Of a stretch of DNA of 64,000 bases, positions 1 to 7,604 are shown piece by piece. The translations under genes and the position numbers were made by a program. Numbering within the stretch: the first letter of the stretch is position 1; each line of letters opens with the position of its first letter. The stretch comes from Shewanella piezotolerans WP3 (GTDB lineage Bacteria > Pseudomonadota > Gammaproteobacteria > Enterobacterales > Shewanellaceae), in contig NC_011566.1 in NCBI RefSeq assembly GCF_000014885.1, forward strand, positions 1,612,001 through 1,676,000. Reading direction: 5' to 3'. The notes below the pieces were generated by a model. That model saw only the letters and a program-made list of their open reading frames with translations, was not told where the DNA came from and did no database searches.

Positions 1-586
1 ACAAGCTATTGGTTGGTGGCTAAGAAGTGGTGCAGAACGCTACCTTATCGCTTTTTATCTTGGAGTAGCTACACTAGGTCAATATGCATTATCTGTTCAG
101 ATTTCAGCAATTGCCGTACTATTCGTGACTGCAATCAATTTAGCAATAGTTCCTGAAGTGAATAGGCACTTATCGAGCGGGAGTTCAAAAGAACTTCTAA
201 AGATTAATAAGATCTATCGTTTTACATTTATTTTGTTATTTATAGCTGTTCTATTATTATGGTTCTCTGGTTATAGCTATTTATCTGCATATTATGCCGA
301 ATATGCAATATCAAAAGAAATTTTGTGGATAGCTTGTTTATCTACATTATTTCAATCTTGCTCTATGGTTCTAATGAATGAGCTTTACTTCAGAGGTAAA
401 GCAATTCTAGTGGCTAAGTACGTATTGATTTGTTTCATTATTCAAGCTGGATTGCAATTTTTAGTGCTGAATGTATTTGCGGAGTTATATATTGTTCTTC
501 TTGTTAACGTAATCTTTTCAGTCGTATTGTTATTGTTAGTTGTCAGTAAAATTGTTTTATTCAGAAAAATTCATAAGGTAATTTAA
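1..586 (+). CDS. wzx: Wzx-type polysaccharide flippase, C-terminal part (5' end outside window)
   Basis: The frame is open from base 2 of the window, so the N-terminus lies outside; about 194 residues are visible. The translation is almost entirely hydrophobic, with four or five predicted membrane helices, and ends with a short basic tail. The visible motif WWLRSGAERYLIAFYLG is the type seen in MATE/MVF-fold oligosaccharide flippases, where a charged residue lies inside a helix. Such proteins move undecaprenyl-diphosphate-linked repeat units across the inner membrane. The gene is followed after one base by the DUF115 gene and then by a polymerase, which fits a Wzx/Wzy operon. An internal GTG at 125 is not the real start, because coding continues upstream of it. 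Family call is good; the substrate is unknown. Confidence 0.8.
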   Translation, partial: QAIGWWLRSGAERYLIAFYLGVATLGQYALSVQISAIAVLFVTAINLAIVPEVNRHLSSGSSKELLKINKIYRFTFILLFIAVLLLWFSGYSYLSAYYAEYAISKEILWIACLSTLFQSCSMVLMNELYFRGKAILVAKYVLICFIIQAGLQFLVLNVFAELYIVLLVNVIFSVVLLLLVVSKIVLFRKIHKVI

Positions 587-587
587 G

Positions 588-1400
588 ATGTTTTTAAAGA
601 AAGTTTTTTTTAGTGTTTTTGACCGTAATTCACTGGACTACAGCTTGTTAGAAGAACCATTTATATACGGTTCACCAGATACGAAAAAGATTAGAGCCTT
701 AAAAGGAAAGTTTAAAGGAGAGCGTTGCTTTATTTTAGGTAACGGCCCTTCTCTAAATAAGGTAGACTTTAGCAAGCTTGAAAATGAATATACTTTTGGT
801 GTTAACGGTATTTTCTATAAGACAAAAGAGTGTGGCTTTAAGCCAACTTTTTATGTGGTAGAAGATAAAGCTGTGATGAATGACAATACCGCAGAAATTA
901 ATGACTATGATTGTGAGTATAAGTTTTTCCCAACTCATTATAAAAGCAAAATTAAAAATAAGGAGAATTGTTACTTCTTTAAGATGAATACTGGATTTTA
1001 CCGAGAGGAAAGTCCGAATTTTGGTATACCTAGGTTTTCTACAGATGCATCTAAGAGAATGTATTGTGGACAGTCCGTAACGATGATGAATTTGCAATTA
1101 GCATTCTATATGGGCTTTGAAAAAGTCTATCTATTAGGAATGGACTTTAGTTATGATATACCAAGCAGTGCGAAAATAGACGGGCTAGAAATAGTATCAA
1201 CAGAAGACGATGAAAATCATTTTCATCCTGACTATTTCGGTAAAGGAAAAACTTGGCATGACCCTCAACTAGATAACGTTTTAAAGAGTTACAAAATGAT
1301 GGGGCTGATGTTTGATTGTGCTGGAAAACAAATATATAACTCTACGCATGGCGGGAAGCTTGAGGTATTCGAAAGGGTTCCATTTGATGAATTATTTTAA
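588..1400 (+). CDS. DUF115 / 6-hydroxymethylpterin pyrophosphokinase MptE-like protein, putative glycosyltransferase
   Basis: This 270-residue soluble protein has the motif RCFILGNGPSLNKVDFSKL near residues 46-64, a Rossmann-like nucleotide-binding loop. The loop is shared by the DUF115 family and, in similar form, by GT42 sialyltransferases. A second conserved block, CGQSVTMMNLQLAFYMGFEKVYLLGMDFSY, is typical of DUF115 proteins found in capsule and O-antigen loci (named here by its positions, about 165-193). I infer transfer of a sugar or nonulosonic acid onto the lipid-linked unit, but no member-specific activity can be read from the sequence. It starts one base after the flippase stop and overlaps the next gene by 14 bases, so it is co-transcribed. 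Confidence 0.7.
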   Translation: MFLKKVFFSVFDRNSLDYSLLEEPFIYGSPDTKKIRALKGKFKGERCFILGNGPSLNKVDFSKLENEYTFGVNGIFYKTKECGFKPTFYVVEDKAVMNDNTAEINDYDCEYKFFPTHYKSKIKNKENCYFFKMNTGFYREESPNFGIPRFSTDASKRMYCGQSVTMMNLQLAFYMGFEKVYLLGMDFSYDIPSSAKIDGLEIVSTEDDENHFHPDYFGKGKTWHDPQLDNVLKSYKMMGLMFDCAGKQIYNSTHGGKLEVFERVPFDELF

Positions 1401-2673
1401 CAATAAAAAATTCTATTTTTTAACAATAAATATAATTTTTATTTGTTTCGCTCCTTTTTTATCATTTGTCACATGTTCATTGTCTTTATTTTTTCTGAGT
1501 TCTTCAAAGCCTAATATTTCCAAAGACTCAGGTGTTTGGTATTTAATTGTATGCACCTTTTTCCTTTTTGTCTCCACATCAATATCGGCTTATTCTCAGC
1601 CGATTTTTTTGTACGAGGAGCAAGACTTTACAACATACTATAATAACTACATTTACTTCCTCAATAATGGCTTTAACTTAGATGGTTTTATTTTTGGTGC
1701 TGGTGCTGAAATTGGGTTGCCTTTACTCAATTATTTTTTGTCTCTTATCATTGGAGCTGGGTATCCGTATTTAGTGAAATTATGCTATATATTGTTTCAA
1801 ATGACGCTGTTTCTTTCCATTATTGCCATTATTGCAGAAAAATACTCAGTTAGTTGGAAACGATTAGCTCTTTTAATAGCTTTAATGTTTTTGTTTTTTA
1901 AGTATGGAGCGACGCTTAATCATTTGAGACAGGGGTTCTCCTCCTTTTTTGTTGTTTTGGCATTATTTTCAGCAGCTAGACGTAACAAGGTAATTTTTAT
2001 TTTATTGGCATGCACATTTCATGTGTCAGCATTAGTCGTCTATCCGATACTATATTATGTTTTTAAAGAAAGAAGTTTCAAAGCAACTTTCCACAATGCT
2101 ATTGTGATATCAGTGATTTCGGTCGTTGGATTTATTGGTTTCAAATTAATGATGGACTATGTTTTAGCCTCTGATTTATTTTTCTTAGCTAAAGCAAAGT
2201 CAGCATTTCTAAAAGTTAGTGACGAGAACTTTTATGTAGTTGCTTTGAAAGGAGCTGTAGTTGCATCGATTTATGCTATTTTTGCATTGCTTATCCTTTT
2301 ATTTGCGAAAGTGAAGAAAAATGTGTTTAACCAGCTTTTCCTTCTTGTTGTTATTACTATAGGGTTTGGTTATATCCCAGGAATGACTACTAGGATATTC
2401 GCATCAGTATTTACAATACTGATGGGATACTACTTCTTTTTGGTTTTTAATCAGGAATACAAATTTTCTCACCGAATTTTATTGAGTGTTTCTCTGTTAG
2501 TTATATTTTCCACTAATTGGTATCTTAACTCAGCCATTTTCTATTATAACTTCCCCTTAGTTTCTCAGGAACCATTTTACTATCTAAACGATTTATTCAT
2601 CGAGCATGGCTATGTTATTCGTCGAGACTTACCTTCAGAAGTCGATATTGTTATTGAAAACCCTTATAGGTAA
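1387..2673 (+). CDS. wzy: EpsG-family polysaccharide polymerase (Wzy)
   Basis: This 428-residue integral membrane protein has about ten to twelve predicted helices. The motifs DFTTYYNNYIYF, LRQGFSSFFVVLALF and FHVSALVVYPI match the EpsG family of exopolysaccharide polymerases. In that family the LRQ and FHxSA signatures are the recognisable parts of an otherwise variable sequence. The role would be joining lipid-linked repeat units on the periplasmic face. I chose ATG 1387, which overlaps the preceding gene by 14 bases; the frame extends upstream to a GTG at 1312, but that would add a stretch inside the previous gene. The gene is visibly AT-rich, as is normal for transferred serotype-specific polymerases. 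Confidence 0.75.
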   Translation: MNYFNNKKFYFLTINIIFICFAPFLSFVTCSLSLFFLSSSKPNISKDSGVWYLIVCTFFLFVSTSISAYSQPIFLYEEQDFTTYYNNYIYFLNNGFNLDGFIFGAGAEIGLPLLNYFLSLIIGAGYPYLVKLCYILFQMTLFLSIIAIIAEKYSVSWKRLALLIALMFLFFKYGATLNHLRQGFSSFFVVLALFSAARRNKVIFILLACTFHVSALVVYPILYYVFKERSFKATFHNAIVISVISVVGFIGFKLMMDYVLASDLFFLAKAKSAFLKVSDENFYVVALKGAVVASIYAIFALLILLFAKVKKNVFNQLFLLVVITIGFGYIPGMTTRIFASVFTILMGYYFFLVFNQEYKFSHRILLSVSLLVIFSTNWYLNSAIFYYNFPLVSQEPFYYLNDLFIEHGYVIRRDLPSEVDIVIENPYR

Positions 2674-2676
2674 TAT

Positions 2677-3546
2677 ATGAAGTTATCTTTTATTTTAGCT
2701 ACTTGTAATGGTAGTGATATTATTAGTGATTGTTTAAAATCTATATCAAACATAAAGCTAGCTACTAATATAACTTTAGAGCTAATTGTAGTGGATCAAA
2801 GTTTTGACCACTCAACATATAATGTTCTTGAGACTTTTAACTTCGACTTTCCAGTGTTATATGTACACTCTTTAAAAAGAGGGCTAAGTTGCAGTCGTAA
2901 TATAGGGATAGAATTATCTACGGGTGACTATGTCTGTTTTGCAGATGATGATGCGACTTATAAAAGTGATCTACTGATAGACTTAAATAATGTGATATTA
3001 CAAAAAATTGCCGCTAGCAATGGTAAGTTTTGTTTTGTAGGGGGAACAGTTAGGGTTCCAGGAACTAACCAACTAACTCGTTACACTGAAAGGGAAGATG
3101 AGCATATAATCAACAGATCTAATTTTGGTGCTGACATAACTTCTATTTCGTTATTCATTGATAAACAATTTATAGCATCTAAAGGGATTAGATTTGATGA
3201 GCAACTCGGGTTGGGAGCGAAGTTTCCTAGTTGTGAAGAAGTCGATTTCGTATATCGAATGTTGAACATGGATGTAGAAGGTATTTATGTACCTAATATT
3301 ACCACCTATCACATAAATCCAGTAGCGTATACAGCTTGTAAGACCGAAGATTATGCGCTTGGGCATGGAGCATTTTGCAAGAAGATGTTGATTTCCAACG
3401 GCTTGTCTATTTTTAGCATCAAATATCTAATTGTGAAATTTATAAAAGTTATACTCAAATTTCCTTATGCTCTTATCAAGACTGGAGTATTTCCGTTTAG
3501 GTACTTTAAAGGTTTTATGAGTGGTTTTAAGAATTACAAAGGCTGA
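2677..3546 (+). CDS. GT2 family glycosyltransferase
   Basis: This 289-residue protein begins with the GT-A opening (LSFILATCNGSDIISDCLKS), followed by LELIVVDQS and the metal-binding region VCFADDDATY, where DDD stands for the usual DxD. The later CEEVDFVYRM block matches the catalytic ED motif of GT2 enzymes. The C-terminal 60 residues are basic and hydrophobic (KYLIVKFIKVILKFPYALIK), suggesting peripheral attachment to the inner membrane. It would add one sugar from a nucleotide donor to the growing lipid-linked oligosaccharide. It lies 3 bases after the polymerase stop. Donor and acceptor cannot be read from the sequence. Confidence 0.85.
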   Translation: MKLSFILATCNGSDIISDCLKSISNIKLATNITLELIVVDQSFDHSTYNVLETFNFDFPVLYVHSLKRGLSCSRNIGIELSTGDYVCFADDDATYKSDLLIDLNNVILQKIAASNGKFCFVGGTVRVPGTNQLTRYTEREDEHIINRSNFGADITSISLFIDKQFIASKGIRFDEQLGLGAKFPSCEEVDFVYRMLNMDVEGIYVPNITTYHINPVAYTACKTEDYALGHGAFCKKMLISNGLSIFSIKYLIVKFIKVILKFPYALIKTGVFPFRYFKGFMSGFKNYKG

Positions 3547-3550
3547 AATA

Positions 3551-4678
3551 ATGAAAATTGCTGTTTATGACGTTAATTTAGTTAACCATATGAATTACAT
3601 AGGAGGGTTAATTAAAGAGTTTAGGTCAAGAAGTATTGAAGTCATTGCTTTTTATGATGAATATAATTCAGATGCATATTCATTTTTAACCGAAATTGGT
3701 GTCACATGCATTAAAGTTCGCCATATTTCTTTTAAAGAAATAGCGAGTCTGTTAACAAAAAACCAAGTAACTTTATTAGTTCATAATGCTCAAAGGCTTG
3801 GGGATACTGCTTTTGTTTCTGTAGCTAGATCCCTAGGACTGAAATCTATAATGATCCAACATGGTATGTATGTTTCTCACCTTAAAAGAGAGCGCTCACT
3901 TTTTATACTCAAAATCATCAAAACCTTGCGTTATGTCAAATATTCTCGTGTGGTAGCTAAGGCCATTGGTTTGCCTTTTATAGGTGTGTTCAATGCATTT
4001 ATAAAGCACTTCGTTAAATCCATCGATTATACAAAGGCGATTACTTTCTATAATAAAATTAATTCTGATCATGTTCTAGTCTATGGAGAGTTTTGGAAAG
4101 AATATCATTCTAGTAATTTTGGCTATAGCAAGGATTGTATGTCTATAATTGGATATCACGAATTATTGAAGGTTGAGCCCATTAAGTCTAAGGAACTAGA
4201 ACAGAATAAAATCTGCTACGTTGCCCAAACATTGGTCGAAGATGGCCGGATGGGGCGTGAACAAATGGCTGATTTTCTGAGACAGTTGTCCTCATTCTCT
4301 GCTCAAGCCAATATACCAGTAGTAGTAAAGCTTCACCCTCGCTCTGATATTTCGCTGTATGAAAGCCACAATTTCTCTCTCTCAGAAGAGCAATTACCTC
4401 ATGTTCCCATTTACCTTGGGCATTATTCATCCCTATTAGCGTTATGTGGCTCAATTTCAAATCTATATCTGTATGAATTTCCTGAACACGATATTCCAGA
4501 TTATTTTAAAGAAAATTCATCGGTTTTTAGTGACTTCGTAAAGCTTTCGAACGGAATTACTGATTATTTTAAAGAACCGATAGACAGTGAATGCAATTTT
4601 AATAGTGTTTTTGCTAAGGGCATAAGTGATTCATTAGTAGCGGATAGAATTTGCGAATTATCAGTTCCTCGGTCATAG
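3551..4678 (+). CDS. Putative GT-B glycosyltransferase of a capsule locus
   Basis: This 375-residue protein has two Rossmann-like halves. The N-terminal half carries SIMIQHGMYVSHLKR and the C-terminal half carries KICYVAQTLVED followed by PVVVKLHPRSD. The pairing of an HG loop with a KLHPR loop is typical of polysialyltransferase-like, CDP-glycerol transferase-like and other capsule GT-B enzymes, where these loops bind the nucleotide of the donor. I could not assign a CAZy family. ATG 3551 is preceded by AAAGG at a normal distance; the upstream GTG at 3521 lies inside the previous gene. This is the last gene of the operon, followed 40 bases later by a rho-independent terminator. Confidence 0.6.
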   Translation: MKIAVYDVNLVNHMNYIGGLIKEFRSRSIEVIAFYDEYNSDAYSFLTEIGVTCIKVRHISFKEIASLLTKNQVTLLVHNAQRLGDTAFVSVARSLGLKSIMIQHGMYVSHLKRERSLFILKIIKTLRYVKYSRVVAKAIGLPFIGVFNAFIKHFVKSIDYTKAITFYNKINSDHVLVYGEFWKEYHSSNFGYSKDCMSIIGYHELLKVEPIKSKELEQNKICYVAQTLVEDGRMGREQMADFLRQLSSFSAQANIPVVVKLHPRSDISLYESHNFSLSEEQLPHVPIYLGHYSSLLALCGSISNLYLYEFPEHDIPDYFKENSSVFSDFVKLSNGITDYFKEPIDSECNFNSVFAKGISDSLVADRICELSVPRS

Positions 4679-4718
4679 CACAAACGTTGTACTGTTAGCT
4701 TCATAATATGATCCTATT

Positions 4719-4748
4719 AAGGTCAACTTTGATTGTTGGCCTTTTTTA
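4719..4748 (+). terminator. Rho-independent terminator of the first operon
   Basis: A 9-bp stem, AAGGTCAAC paired with GTTGGCCTT (one G-T pair), with a 7-base loop, is followed by a run of T. It sits 40 bases after the last glycosyltransferase stop. Confidence 0.8.
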
Positions 4749-5460
4749 TGCCTATATGATAATGAAACACAACCAAAATATCTAAGGACAGTGCTCGGCT
4801 ATATAAAGAGATGGGTGCTTAATAACTTTGAACTGTATGCTACAAGGATTATTTATATTTGCTCCTTAGTTGCTGTCAATCTTTGCTAGAAGGTTATTCA
4901 AGTTACTAAGTTTTGAGGGTTAGTTTAGCTTCGTCTTTTTTGAAGCTCTTTTTAACTAAAGAATAAAATACCGTCCAATGCTCAACAATGTTGCTGGCTA
5001 ATGATCCTAAGCTTCTATTATGTTTAGGTATAGTAATGCCTCTAAGTTTTGAATTGTTCCGTTATTTATTAGGTAGAGGCATCGGTTGGGATATGCGTGT
5101 TGTGTTCGAGGCGTTTAGTTGGTCAGTAGAGAATTGTTGTTCGCTAAGAGCACTGAACTAAAGGGGGATTTTCCGATTATCTAACACTCTGAGCGTAACA
5201 ATTGCTATACAAATCTGAGGAGCTAGAGAACCTGTTAGGCTGGAATGGTAAGCTAGACTAGGTGCAGTTACCTACAGATCCGTTATCATAAAAATGTTAA
5301 TGTTTTACAAAGCCGACATGATGTCGGCTTTTTTTGTGCCTGAAAATCAAGATTGATTCGACTGAGTTTGCAATAAATATGGTGCAATATTGCTCGTGCG
5401 ATCACTGAATTACTCGAAAATTCAGTCCTATAGACTATTTTCGAAAAAAACGCCAAAAAA
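4749..5460 (+). other. Non-coding stretch between two polysaccharide operons
   Basis: No open frame with recognisable protein content was found on either strand. Stop codons are frequent and I could not match any translated piece to a known family. The stretch contains a weak hairpin, AGCTTC/GAAGCT at 4927-4947 followed by CTTTTTAA, and a strong terminator-like hairpin annotated separately at 5309. It may be the scar of lost genes between two cassettes, but the sequence does not prove that. Confidence 0.5.
5309..5336 (+). terminator. Strong rho-independent terminator upstream of the capsule leader
   Basis: Perfect 11-bp inverted arms, AAAGCCGACAT and ATGTCGGCTTT, are separated by a single base, so the real loop uses a few bases of the arms. 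They are followed by a run of T. The position just before the capsule promoter insulates that operon from upstream transcription. No gene that it obviously terminates is left upstream, which suggests gene loss. Confidence 0.85.
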
Positions 5461-5492
5461 CTGTCATTATTTGTTGATTAAATATGTATAAT
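5461..5492 (+). promoter_or_regulatory. Candidate sigma70 promoter of the wza capsule operon
   Basis: A consensus -10 box TATAAT lies at 5487-5492. The best -35 match is CTGTCA at 5461-5466, with a long 20-base spacer, so the -35 element is weak. Transcription would begin near 5500, giving a leader of about 345 bases before wza that contains the ops element. The -10 call is fair; the -35 is uncertain. Confidence 0.5.
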
Positions 5493-5515
5493 CACACGCT
5501 ATTAACAAGGACGAG

Positions 5516-5539
5516 TGTAAAAAGTGCATGCTTTTTACA
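5516..5539 (+). promoter_or_regulatory. Leader hairpin upstream of the ops element
   Basis: Perfect 9-bp arms, TGTAAAAAG (5516-5524) and CTTTTTACA (5531-5539), flank a 6-base loop. The hairpin would form in the first 40 bases of the capsule leader, 35 bases ahead of the ops site. It could be an mRNA-stabilising or attenuation element; no protein site is recognised. Confidence 0.5.
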
Positions 5540-5548
5540 TGATGATAC

Positions 5549-5585
5549 GGCAATTTGGAAGCCACAATCCATGGGCGGTAGCGTG
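5549..5585 (+). promoter_or_regulatory. JUMPStart sequence with ops element (RfaH recruitment site)
   Basis: The 12 bases at 5574-5585, GGCGGTAGCGTG, match the ops element exactly. The preceding bases GGCAATTTGGAAGCCACA resemble the less conserved part of JUMPStart. In enterobacteria the ops site in the non-template strand pauses RNA polymerase and loads RfaH. RfaH then suppresses Rho termination through long capsule, O-antigen and related operons. The site lies in a leader directly upstream of a roughly 21 kb same-strand operon, which is the expected setting. Confidence 0.9.
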
Positions 5586-5844
5586 TCTAAACATAAGCCA
5601 TAGCCGACTTAAGTACGTGTTGAACCTGCTTCTCATTGCTGCTGGCACCCAGGCCTGTAGTAAGATAACTCAAAAAAATTCCTAAATACTGCCATCACAC
5701 AACTCCTGTATCTAGACTGCTTATTGCAGATCAAGGGCTGTTCACAGGTGTGAGTCGATGAGCATTACCCAGTTTTTACCTGCCTTTTGTAGGCATTTAG
5801 TTTGGTCGCAGTCCTGCGGGATAAAATAATTAGTGAAATAATCA

Positions 5845-6975
5845 ATGAAAACAAAAAAACTAAACATCAAAATCGCAGCACTTACTTTTTGCAGCTTGTT
5901 GCTCTCTGGTTGTGTCATTCCCGGTCAGCACCTAGCGACTGATATTGAACCGAACAATGTAGACACACTTGATGCTGTAGATAACAAAGTAAAAGTCAAC
6001 GTGTATGCTCTTACACCACAGCAGCTTAAAAAAATGGCGAGTGCGCCTAAAGTCGCATTGGCTAACCCAGAGTTAGATGCAGAATTAGCTAGCTACGAGT
6101 ATTTTGTTGGTCCGGCTGATATTTTAAATGTGACAATATGGGATCACCCTGAACTGACAATCCCAGCAGGTTCCTACCGTAGTGCCGCTGAATCAGGTAA
6201 CTGGGTGCACGCAGACGGCAGGATATTCTACCCCTATATTGGTTTTGTAGACGTAGCGGGTAAAACCGTTGTAGAAATTCGCAAAGAGATGGCTAAGCGA
6301 TTATCGCAATATATCGAAACTCCACAAGTCGATGTAAACGTTGCAAATTTTCGTTCTCAAAAAGCTTACATAACAGGGGAAGTCAGCAAGCCAGGTAAAC
6401 AAGCCATTAGTAATGTGCCGCTCACTTTACTTGATGCAGTAAATCAAGCAGGCGGCCTAGCAACAGACGCAGACTGGCGCAACGTAGTACTAACACGAAA
6501 TGGTAAAGAAGAGCTGATTTCGCTTTATGCACTAATGCAAAAGGGTGATTTAACCCAAAACAGATTGCTACGAGATGGTGACATCGTACATGTACCACGT
6601 AACGACGCGCAAAAAGTATTTGTTATGGGCGAAGTAAATGAGCCTCAAATCGTAAAAATTGATAGAGCGGGCATGAGTTTAACAGAGGCTCTGAGCGCAG
6701 CAGGTGGACTGAATCAGCTGTCGGCAGATGCTACCGGGGTGTTTGTTATTCGCGCGAGTAAACAGGCTAATGTAGCTGCTAATGTTTACCAACTAAACAT
6801 TGAAAACCCAACAGCCATGATCATTGGCACTGAGTTTAATATACAACCGTACGACATTGTGTATGTCACTGCCGCGCCAGTTACTCGTTGGAACAGAGTG
6901 GTAGGCCAGCTTGTGCCGACTATCAATGGCTTCAATAACTTAACAGAAGGTGCGTTACGCATTAGAAACTGGTAA
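5845..6975 (+). CDS. wza: Wza outer-membrane polysaccharide export lipoprotein (OPX)
   Basis: The protein has 376 residues, close to the usual 379 of Wza. Its N-terminus has a lipoprotein signal ending in LLLSGC with the lipidated cysteine at residue 23. It is followed by the Poly_export domain (EYFVGPADILNVTIWDHPEL, about 88-107) and SLBB-type repeats (AYITGEVSKPGKQAI, FVMGEVNEPQIVKI). The C-terminus carries the amphipathic helix region that crosses the outer membrane (RWNRVVGQLVPTINGFNNL). It forms the octameric channel through which capsule leaves the cell, together with Wzc. It is the first gene after the ops leader. No clear Shine-Dalgarno sequence precedes ATG 5845, but the signal peptide fixes the start. 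Confidence 0.96.
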   Translation: MKTKKLNIKIAALTFCSLLLSGCVIPGQHLATDIEPNNVDTLDAVDNKVKVNVYALTPQQLKKMASAPKVALANPELDAELASYEYFVGPADILNVTIWDHPELTIPAGSYRSAAESGNWVHADGRIFYPYIGFVDVAGKTVVEIRKEMAKRLSQYIETPQVDVNVANFRSQKAYITGEVSKPGKQAISNVPLTLLDAVNQAGGLATDADWRNVVLTRNGKEELISLYALMQKGDLTQNRLLRDGDIVHVPRNDAQKVFVMGEVNEPQIVKIDRAGMSLTEALSAAGGLNQLSADATGVFVIRASKQANVAANVYQLNIENPTAMIIGTEFNIQPYDIVYVTAAPVTRWNRVVGQLVPTINGFNNLTEGALRIRNW

Positions 6976-7025
6976 ATTCCAATAAAACTCGAGTTTAGAT
7001 TTTAGCATTCAGTATTAGGTTGTAT

Positions 7026-7472
7026 ATGTTCAATAAAATTTTGGTTGTATGTGTTGGTAATATTTGCCGCTCACCGACGGGCGAGCAGTTGTTGAAACAG
7101 TACTTGCCGAGCAAGACTATTAACTCTGCGGGTATTGCAACGGCTAAAAGCGGGTTATCGGGTAAACCTGCAGATAAAACAGCAAACTTAATTGCCACAG
7201 AAAATGGCTGCTCTTTAGATGCCCATAAAGCTCAACAATTAACCCGTGAATTGTGTCGTGAGTACGATTTAATTCTCGCGATGGAAAAAGGCCACATTGA
7301 AGCGATATCACAAATAGCCCCCGAGGCTCGCGGTAAAACTATGCTTTTTGGCCAATGGCTGGGCCAAAAGGATATCCCCGACCCGTATAGGCAAAGCAAA
7401 GAAGCATTTGAGCACGCTTACAAGCTAATCGATTCATCTGCCAAAGCATGGTCGGCAAAAATAACTAAGTAA
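7026..7472 (+). CDS. wzb: Wzb low-molecular-weight protein tyrosine phosphatase
   Basis: This 148-residue protein has the LMW-PTP signature CVGNICRSP at the N-terminus (CX5RS, nucleophilic Cys and phosphate-binding Arg). The general-acid region DIPDPYRQS lies near residue 118. It removes phosphate from the tyrosine-rich tail of Wzc, and this cycling is needed for capsule polymerisation. I chose ATG 7026 over the TTG at 7020 because the family begins just before KILVVCVGN. It lies between wza and wzc in the standard order. Confidence 0.95.
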   Translation: MFNKILVVCVGNICRSPTGEQLLKQYLPSKTINSAGIATAKSGLSGKPADKTANLIATENGCSLDAHKAQQLTRELCREYDLILAMEKGHIEAISQIAPEARGKTMLFGQWLGQKDIPDPYRQSKEAFEHAYKLIDSSAKAWSAKITK

Positions 7473-7477
7473 AATGA

Positions 7478-7509
7478 GGTATATACCAAACATTAATTAG
7501 GTATATACC
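7478..7509 (+). promoter_or_regulatory. Twin 10-bp palindromes ahead of wzc
   Basis: GGTATATACC, a perfect palindrome, occurs at 7478-7487 and again at 7500-7509. The repeat distance is exactly 22 bases, about two helical turns. The pair sits in the 132-base gap between wzb and wzc. Two same-face palindromes are what a dimeric repressor or activator would bind, but no known regulator site matches. Confidence 0.4.
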
Positions 7510-7604
7510 CCCAGCTTAAACAAAATAAATGTAGGCCACCTACCAATATAATAATGACCAAGTGCGCCACTTATTAAAGACATAATTTGGATTATATTAA
7601 CGCT

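Noticed and set aside
1312..1386. Upstream extension of the EpsG-type polymerase to GTG 1312
   Set aside because: The extra 25 codons lie fully inside the previous gene and do not look like a membrane-protein N-terminus; ATG 1387 is more likely.
4188..4460. Minus-strand frame of 90 codons
   Set aside because: Antisense to the GT-B gene, whose KLHPR and other motifs are conserved on the plus strand.
4927..4953. Hairpin AGCTTC/GAAGCT followed by CTTTTTAA as a third terminator
   Set aside because: The stem is only six pairs with a T-rich loop; too weak to call.
5549..5562. GG-N10-GC pattern resembling a sigma54 promoter upstream of wza
   Set aside because: It falls in the JUMPStart sequence, and neither the -24 nor the -12 box otherwise matches; the ops element explains it.
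7020..7025. TTG start for wzb and, similarly, TTG starts for wzc, cysN and rfbC
   Set aside because: ATG codons a few residues downstream fit family starts or ribosome sites better.
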